A stretch of DNA of 58,102 nucleotides from Bacteroidaceae bacterium. Lineage in GTDB: Bacteria > Bacteroidota > Bacteroidia > Bacteroidales > Muribaculaceae. Under the pieces are notes generated by a model. It was not told the DNA's origin. It saw only the letters and a list, made by a program, of their open reading frames with translations, and made no database searches. Where the stretch lies: assembly GCA_021768245.1 (NCBI GenBank), contig JAETNO010000029.1, forward strand, positions 1-58,102. Direction: 5' to 3'. Made by a program: the position numbers and the translations under genes. Shown here in pieces: positions 53,521 to 58,102 of the stretch; the first letter of the stretch is position 1; the number at the start of each line of letters is the position of its first letter.

Positions 53521-54093
53521 TTACTTGACCCAAATATTATTCCAGTTGTTAAGAGGTAATGGTTCCCTTCTCATAGGATTGTCAAAACAGGTGTCAGAGA
53601 ACTGTGATTTATCCTGTTTCCCTAAAATATGCTCTATACGTATGCAGGCAACCGATTTTCCCAACGACTCAGTACAAGGCCGTCTTTCCCATTCATAGAG
53701 GTACCAATGGTGAAGTCCGTACACTAAATCAATCAGCTGTTTTCTGGTAAGAATATAGAAGTCCACAGATAGGGATTCCAACTCTTTGACGTGTACGAAT
53801 ACCCATGGACCTTTGATATTATTCTCAAGGAAGTCGCGATTGGCAGCTTGCTTACAATTCATGCCGATTGAGATTCCCGAGTTCTTACCCTGGAATGTTG
53901 TTTTGACTTGAATTTGTGCAACTTCAGTGGAATCGAGTCCATCAATTCCATTTTGACAATACAAATCAATACCTTTAAAATTATTGATTGAGCTGTTTAC
54001 GTTGACTGTTGGCCAGCCATGAGCGATGAGATGAGCACTTACCAGTTGCTCACCTATTGCACATTTCATTTGATTTGTTAATTTGATTTCCAT
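53521..54093 (-). CDS. Restriction-endonuclease-fold protein of unknown role
   Basis: 190-aa protein with a likely PD-(D/E)xK core in the first 70 residues: MKCAIGEQLVSAHLIAHGW (Glu), FKGIDLYCQNG (Asp) and VAQIQVKTTF (Q-x-K). The rest (VHVKELESLSVDFYILTRKQ and a C-terminal tail) is not recognised. The layout resembles DUF4365-like nuclease-fold proteins in defense islands, which may cleave or bind DNA. It is transcribed on the minus strand toward the IS, whose insertion between it and the ADH gene removed nothing from its coding region. Confidence 0.6.
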   Translation of the reverse strand: MEIKLTNQMKCAIGEQLVSAHLIAHGWPTVNVNSSINNFKGIDLYCQNGIDGLDSTEVAQIQVKTTFQGKNSGISIGMNCKQAANRDFLENNIKGPWVFVHVKELESLSVDFYILTRKQLIDLVYGLHHWYLYEWERRPCTESLGKSVACIRIEHILGKQDKSQFSDTCFDNPMRREPLPLNNWNNIWVK

Positions 54094-54118
54094 ATGGATT
54101 ATTATTTTTGGCAGTCGT

Positions 54119-55258
54119 TCACTTTCTCCAATTAAATTCTATGCCAAGGATTTCGCAGGCATGGTATTTCCAAAGTTCCTGATCGAAATTGGGTGTATAT
54201 CTGGCCATCACCATTCGGTCTTCCTCCTTGACGCCATCATGACGCCACGGCTGAAACCTGTGGCAAAGCTCCGCGATTGTTTTGGGTTCATCGTTCCAAT
54301 CAAGCTGATAGAACACAGTTCCGAAGCGCTTCATCTTCTTGCACATTTCCGGTGTGACGCAATGATTGTCAAGCACAAAGGCATACTTAGCCTTCCAATC
54401 TTCCGCGTTCTCTCCGAGTGTGCCGAGGGCAAGCGGCCTGTTGGTATATTCGCCATGCAGGTCGAGTACATCGCCGGTATAGATTCTATCTCCGTTTGAA
54501 TCACGATAAGGAGTTTCGACTCCGGCGAATATTGCCCGGTGACAATAGCCACGCCCCTTACATTCATCGCCGAAATAACCTTCGACTACATCCTGATTAT
54601 GGCTTTCGGCAAATTCCTTATTGCGTGTCCATACATACAGATAATCGCCAAAGAAAAAGAAATCGCCGAATTTTGCATATCCAAACCTATCTCGGTCAAT
54701 TACATAGCGGATGTGGATGTCCGGTTTTGGAGCGGAAATGATTCTTGCCCCAATCACATACTTGTATTCCTTGCATAGTCGCTTCAAGTCCTCCTCAGTA
54801 ATTGCTTCAGGAATCTCAATTTTAGGCTTTTCGGGAATAATATCAGTACAGAAAACTTCAAGCGCTTCATCTTCATGCAACATTAAAAGCCATTTTTTAG
54901 GCAGACATACATTTGGGGTATCTTTGAGTTCCTTGAACAATGGCGCGATCTCCTCATTCATGAAGCCCGCTATTCCGCAGCCGATAGGAGTAACGAGGAA
55001 ACGGTTGTTAGGATGCCTCTTGACATACTTCACAAAATCATCCACATACGGCTTTATATCCTCAATTCCTCCGTGCATTGTGGGGATAGCATAGCATTTA
55101 CCTGTCGGACCGACACCAACGCCCCATTCTGCGCCAAAGCGGTCGCACGCCATGCGGGCAGCTCCGCCATGATGCTGTCCTTCCAGATTGCTGCCAAATA
55201 CAAACACTTCGCACATTGACAGCTCGGTGATTCTCTCCGGTGTAATTCTTCCTGTCAT
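54119..55258 (-). CDS. A1S_2505-like phage-type protein with C-terminal YopX-like domain
   Basis: 379-aa two-part protein. The N-terminal 130 residues match the A1S_2505-type phage non-structural family with a macrodomain-like look: CEVFVFGSNLEGQHHGGAAR, CYAIPTMHGGIEDI, FLVTPIGCGIAGF. The C-terminal third has a YopX-like block, FAGVETPYRDSNGDRIYTGD followed by VLDLHGEYTNRPLALG. Macro-like pockets bind ADP-ribose or NAD-derived nucleotides, so a role in NAD or ADP-ribose metabolism during phage attack is possible, though unproven. It begins 1 nt after the stop of a WYL regulator, so the two are co-transcribed. Confidence 0.7.
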   Translation of the reverse strand: MTGRITPERITELSMCEVFVFGSNLEGQHHGGAARMACDRFGAEWGVGVGPTGKCYAIPTMHGGIEDIKPYVDDFVKYVKRHPNNRFLVTPIGCGIAGFMNEEIAPLFKELKDTPNVCLPKKWLLMLHEDEALEVFCTDIIPEKPKIEIPEAITEEDLKRLCKEYKYVIGARIISAPKPDIHIRYVIDRDRFGYAKFGDFFFFGDYLYVWTRNKEFAESHNQDVVEGYFGDECKGRGYCHRAIFAGVETPYRDSNGDRIYTGDVLDLHGEYTNRPLALGTLGENAEDWKAKYAFVLDNHCVTPEMCKKMKRFGTVFYQLDWNDEPKTIAELCHRFQPWRHDGVKEEDRMVMARYTPNFDQELWKYHACEILGIEFNWRK

Positions 55259-55259
55259 A

Positions 55260-56183
55260 TTATTCCTCGCTATAATTGTTACACATCTTATTTGTTATCT
55301 CGCGGAATTTATCTCTGAACCATTTGGGACTCAGCACAGAGACATCTTCGCCATATCTCAGCAGTTCCTGAATAAGGTCATAATTGGGCTGGGCAAAAAT
55401 GCTGAATTTCGCGCAATCAGCCCTGGTTTCATATTCCTGTTGCGTAAAATGTAGTGGAAGCGAACGGATATAATTTTGTTGACCGTTGGAAGCACATATA
55501 GTGATTGTCTGCGGCGGGCAGTTGTCCTCAACGATTATGCCGATTGTATTCTCAAAATAATTTTTAGCATCAAACGAATCGGGCAGAAAGAATGTCTTGT
55601 CTGTCTGCCCGATGCCCTTGATTCTGTCAAGAGCAAAAATTCGCATGACATCGCGATCACGTCTTCGTCCCAGAAGATACCATCTTTGCTTGTAAATCTT
55701 AAGACAATATGGTTCTACTTCATGTTGTGCAGCCGTGTCCATTCTGAAACTTTGATACGATATGTCCAGTACCGTGCCATTGCGCATTGCTTCAATAATA
55801 GGCATGAGGAATTGTTGTCCGGACGGTATAGACTCAAATAGAATCCGGCATTTCAAATCCTTGCATTCCGACAGAATATTGTTGACTGCAAAAGTATTAA
55901 TCAACAATTCCATCACACTGTCATGACTCAATGCCTTTCTGTTCGCAATACGGTAGGTCTTTTCCCCATGTCGGTCACAGACAATGTCAATGTCAAATAA
56001 TTCTTTAATAGCCACTTTGTGCCGGTGAAAAGTGCGTTCTGGTATTTCATTCTCCTTATTGTCGTTGAGACGCGACTGGCTCCAGCAACGATTAATCTCG
56101 TCGCGGGTTATGCCGTCATTCCTGTAAATAAGGTCAACAAGCCAGAAATATCGTCTGAATAATTCACTCTGCTTCATAGCCAA
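55260..56183 (-). CDS. WYL-domain transcriptional regulator
   Basis: 307-aa regulator. An N-terminal winged HTH (LFRRYFWLVDLIYRNDGITR, ERTFHRHKVAIKELFDIDI) precedes the WYL domain, whose hallmark is near CLKIYKQRWYLLGRRRDRDVMRI, and the C-terminal WCX extension (AKFSIFAQPNYDLIQELLRY). WYL proteins sense ligands such as nucleotides or DNA ends and frequently control phage-defense genes. It is the first gene of the pair with the A1S_2505/YopX-like protein. Confidence 0.9.
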   Translation of the reverse strand: MAMKQSELFRRYFWLVDLIYRNDGITRDEINRCWSQSRLNDNKENEIPERTFHRHKVAIKELFDIDIVCDRHGEKTYRIANRKALSHDSVMELLINTFAVNNILSECKDLKCRILFESIPSGQQFLMPIIEAMRNGTVLDISYQSFRMDTAAQHEVEPYCLKIYKQRWYLLGRRRDRDVMRIFALDRIKGIGQTDKTFFLPDSFDAKNYFENTIGIIVEDNCPPQTITICASNGQQNYIRSLPLHFTQQEYETRADCAKFSIFAQPNYDLIQELLRYGEDVSVLSPKWFRDKFREITNKMCNNYSEE

Positions 56184-56199
56184 TTTACTTTTATTATCG

Positions 56200-56207
56200 C
56201 AAAGTTA
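56200..56207 (-). promoter_or_regulatory. -7 element of the WYL operon
   Basis: On the minus strand TAACTTTG matches TAnnTTTG 17 nt before the WYL start codon. A TTTG 14 nt upstream of it is too close for a standard -33 box. Confidence 0.45.
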
Positions 56208-56268
56208 CTATAACAAGCTGACAAAACGCGGCAGTTTATAAACAATCTTTTGAAATTCTCGTAAAATA

Positions 56269-57030
56269 TCAGACTTTTATCAAGGCGGAATCGTTGAAAC
56301 CAGAGTTTTCACCGCAGAAGATATATCCGAGTGGATTGCTGACGAGGTGAGTGTTGCCAATCATCATGTCGGTGGAATGGTGGGAGTGACCGTAAATCCA
56401 TGCTGAAATTCGACTATCAGCTATGTAATTTCCAAGTTCCGTGGCGTATGCAGCGTTCAACACATCACCCGCGTGTCTTTGTTCGAGTGCTGAGAACGTG
56501 GGAAGATGATGGGTTATGACAACTATCTTCTCCGCATCGCTCTCATCGACTGCCCTTTGGATGAAAGCGAAATTCTTTTCAAACTCATCGTTTATGTTTT
56601 GGGGAATCAAGCGACGTTTGTTGTAGAGAATCTGCGAGTAATCGTTCATGCCATTCTGGATTGCGAACTCATCGACAACGGGTATTCTCGACCATAGCGT
56701 GGAAAGAATAAAATCGACATTATCAATGCGAACCACCTTATTGTGATAGTAGCCGACATTCGGCAGGAACATCTTCTGCCAGCTTTCGCCCTGTGCCGCA
56801 ATATCACCATTGTTATAAAATTCATGGTTACCTGCAGTCATCAAGACTTGACGATAGTTTTCGGACGCCCATTTCCAGAACCTCAGATGCGGAATGGTTG
56901 AATCCACAAGATACCCTACATCTCCGGCTATGACAAGCACATCGCCGACGGGTTCAAGCGGTAGCGACTTCATGAAGCGCATATTCTCATGAAACTCCAT
57001 GTGCAGATCGGAACAATATTGAATCTTCAT
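56269..57030 (-). CDS. Calcineurin-like metallophosphoesterase
   Basis: 253-aa phosphoesterase with the full metal-site set: YCSDLHMEFH (D-x-H), VLVIAGDVGY (GD), MTAGNHEFYN (GNHE), VITHHLPTF and YGHSHHSTD (GH-x-H). No signal peptide is present, so it is cytoplasmic. Family members hydrolyse phosphodiesters of nucleotides, phospholipids or nucleic acids; the substrate is not evident. It is transcribed on the minus strand, 85 nt upstream of the WYL gene, without a clear promoter. Confidence 0.88.
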   Translation of the reverse strand: MKIQYCSDLHMEFHENMRFMKSLPLEPVGDVLVIAGDVGYLVDSTIPHLRFWKWASENYRQVLMTAGNHEFYNNGDIAAQGESWQKMFLPNVGYYHNKVVRIDNVDFILSTLWSRIPVVDEFAIQNGMNDYSQILYNKRRLIPQNINDEFEKNFAFIQRAVDESDAEKIVVITHHLPTFSALEQRHAGDVLNAAYATELGNYIADSRISAWIYGHSHHSTDMMIGNTHLVSNPLGYIFCGENSGFNDSALIKV

Positions 57031-57136
57031 TTTCAGGGCTTTCTTAAATTATCCACCGATAGAATTACACTTTTTCGACCGAATAGATCAACCTCCGTTA
57101 CATTTTTTCAAACGAATCAGCTTAAATCCGGTGTCA

Positions 57137-58102
57137 TCACATATCTTCCAAAGTCAATAGCTTTGTTTCTACGTCATATTTCATAAGAAGGCAAGATTTT
57201 ATGCACTCTACTTTCTCCATGAATATATTCATATATTCGTGGCTTTCCATCATTTTGAGACGAAAGTATTTTTCAAGGATATGACCGGAATATGTTGGAT
57301 AATCTGATACAACAATCTCACGAAGGTGGTCATAATTGCCCATTTCGACCAATGTCTGGTTGCGGTCAAAATAATTGAACCAAAATTTCAGGAAATTATC
57401 GGTTATCTCATATTGTACATTCTGCGAACGTGGCTTCGACATTATAGGACGAACACGCTTGATTAGTGAATAATCCTCAATCAACCGCTTGAGATGGCCC
57501 GCTACAGTCACACCGCCCAACGCGCTTTCAATCGCACCCTGAGTGTTCGTCCCGGAAGCGATACAACTGAGCACTGAGAAATATAGCCCATAGTCCTTGC
57601 CGAACTCTTCTATCAACAGATTGCGTCCTTCATCTATAAACGGAGAGTTCTCTCTGACTACGTAGTTGAACATCCCGTCAATCGACAAATCGGTATCTTC
57701 GCACAAAAGTTCGATATACTTCGGTACGCCTCCGGTGATGCAGTAAAAAGCGAGCAGCTCGTCATTGGTGTAATCCGGACGGAAATCGCACATAATCTCC
57801 TTCATGGTTTCCGTTCCGAAACCTGACAGACGTATGGTAGCATCCGCCCTGCCAAACAACGGCTCATGGTAACTCTCAAAAATCTTGTGCATCATCGAAT
57901 ATACCGAACCCATCAGCAGAAGATTCACATGTGTATCGCTGCGGTATGTATCCCAGATATTCTGCATGTCGCTAAATACCGACGGGTTGACATTGAAAAA
58001 TTCCTGAAACTCATCAATAATCAGATTAAACTTGCGGGTCTTCGCAAGTTCCATCATCATCTGAAACAGCGACTTGAAAGTCTTTATCTCCGATGGCACA
58101 TA
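57137..58102 (-). CDS. Archaeal-type AAA ATPase (DUF234 family), 5' end outside window
   Basis: Incomplete at the window edge: the frame stays open to 58,102, and the visible 320 residues lack Walker A. They hold a Walker B-like FNLIIDEFQEF, sensor MGSVYSMMHKIF, the GGVPKY motif and a winged-helix part (VTVAGHLKRLIEDYSLIKRV) typical of DUF234-type ATPases. The C-terminus runs GHILEKYFRLKMMESHEYMNI directly into FMEKVECIKSCLLMKYDVE and ends TLEDM. Relatives have a nuclease-like DUF234 segment with a W-W-D/E-x-K and E-I-D core between these parts, so this copy seems to carry an in-frame deletion there. The ATPase part looks intact. Confidence 0.78.
   Translation of the reverse strand, partial: YVPSEIKTFKSLFQMMMELAKTRKFNLIIDEFQEFFNVNPSVFSDMQNIWDTYRSDTHVNLLLMGSVYSMMHKIFESYHEPLFGRADATIRLSGFGTETMKEIMCDFRPDYTNDELLAFYCITGGVPKYIELLCEDTDLSIDGMFNYVVRENSPFIDEGRNLLIEEFGKDYGLYFSVLSCIASGTNTQGAIESALGGVTVAGHLKRLIEDYSLIKRVRPIMSKPRSQNVQYEITDNFLKFWFNYFDRNQTLVEMGNYDHLREIVVSDYPTYSGHILEKYFRLKMMESHEYMNIFMEKVECIKSCLLMKYDVETKLLTLEDM

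Larger units (their letters stand above)
24552..58102. mobile_element. Integrated mobilizable element/defense island, right end not located
   Basis: Starts directly 3' of mnmE with integrase-module genes (24.8-26.9 kb), then element replication and mobilization genes (28.9-34.4 kb), then defense cargo (35.5-51 kb). The left limit is placed at the mnmE stop because the 3' end of mnmE (trmE) is a known island target in other bacteria (SGI1). I could not find a second copy of the mnmE 3' end in the window, so the right end is unproven and may lie before or after 58,102. Confidence 0.45.

Noticed and set aside
1..58102. tRNA or rRNA genes
   Set aside because: No cloverleaf-like sequence with CCA-end context or rRNA signature was noticed in the intergenic stretches read; a covariance-model scan would settle it.

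Overview
The window reads as chromosomal DNA of a gut Bacteroidales bacterium, most likely of the Muribaculaceae type. The reasons are Bacteroidota-style promoters (-33 TTG/TTTG and -7 TAnnTTTG), a SusC/SusD pair, proteins ending in a type IX secretion sorting domain, an EF-G2-like factor, and Bacteroidales mobilization genes (DUF3408, MobC, DUF3987, DUF6371). The family assignment is inference; no rRNA or tRNA gene was found.

Layout. 0.1-2.7 kb: minus-strand operon for an amino-deoxysugar (fdtA-fdtB-like) plus a membrane-anchored nuclease. 2.9-5.0 kb: an EF-G paralog whose catalytic switch II His is replaced by Ala. 5.2-15.2 kb: minus-strand locus with a SusC/SusD importer, two secreted metalloproteases and a secreted protein, probably for peptide or glycoprotein use. 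15.7-22.9 kb: accessory run of short overlapping genes (cytochrome-like membrane protein, esterase, acetyltransferases, tautomerase, GrpB fusion, Sel1-repeat proteins) with two visibly broken genes. 23.2-24.6 kb: mnmE, apparently leaderless.

Directly after the mnmE terminator begins an integrated mobilizable element: a four-HTH-module protein preceded by four 10-bp-phased TTGCAC sites, a tyrosine recombinase, replication/primase-like genes, an oriT-like palindrome cluster, MobC and a relaxase that has lost its catalytic His motif. Its right end was not found.

The cargo from 35.5 to about 51 kb is a defense island. Module A (35.5-41.2 kb) is one operon: a cytosine-C5 methyltransferase, a protein with two GHKL ATPase domains and a histidine-kinase-like C-terminus, a receiver-like protein, a caspase/CHAT-like protease and a Vsr endonuclease. 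It looks like a phosphorelay-controlled protease coupled to DNA methylation and is the best candidate for an undescribed system. Module B (41.3-48.7 kb) is a LlaJI-type restriction-modification system: XRE regulator, two C5 methyltransferases, McrB-like and McrC-like subunits. A nuclease/ImmA-IrrE fusion and a RhuM protein follow.

51-58 kb: an alcohol dehydrogenase, a complete IS4-family insertion with 9-bp target duplication (its transposase seems to lack one catalytic Asp), then minus-strand genes: a nuclease-fold protein, a WYL regulator paired with an A1S_2505/YopX-like phage protein, a metallophosphoesterase and a DUF234-type ATPase cut by the window edge. A+T content visibly rises in 35.5-40.7, 41.5-44.2 and 48.7-49.9 kb, in keeping with mosaic acquisition.
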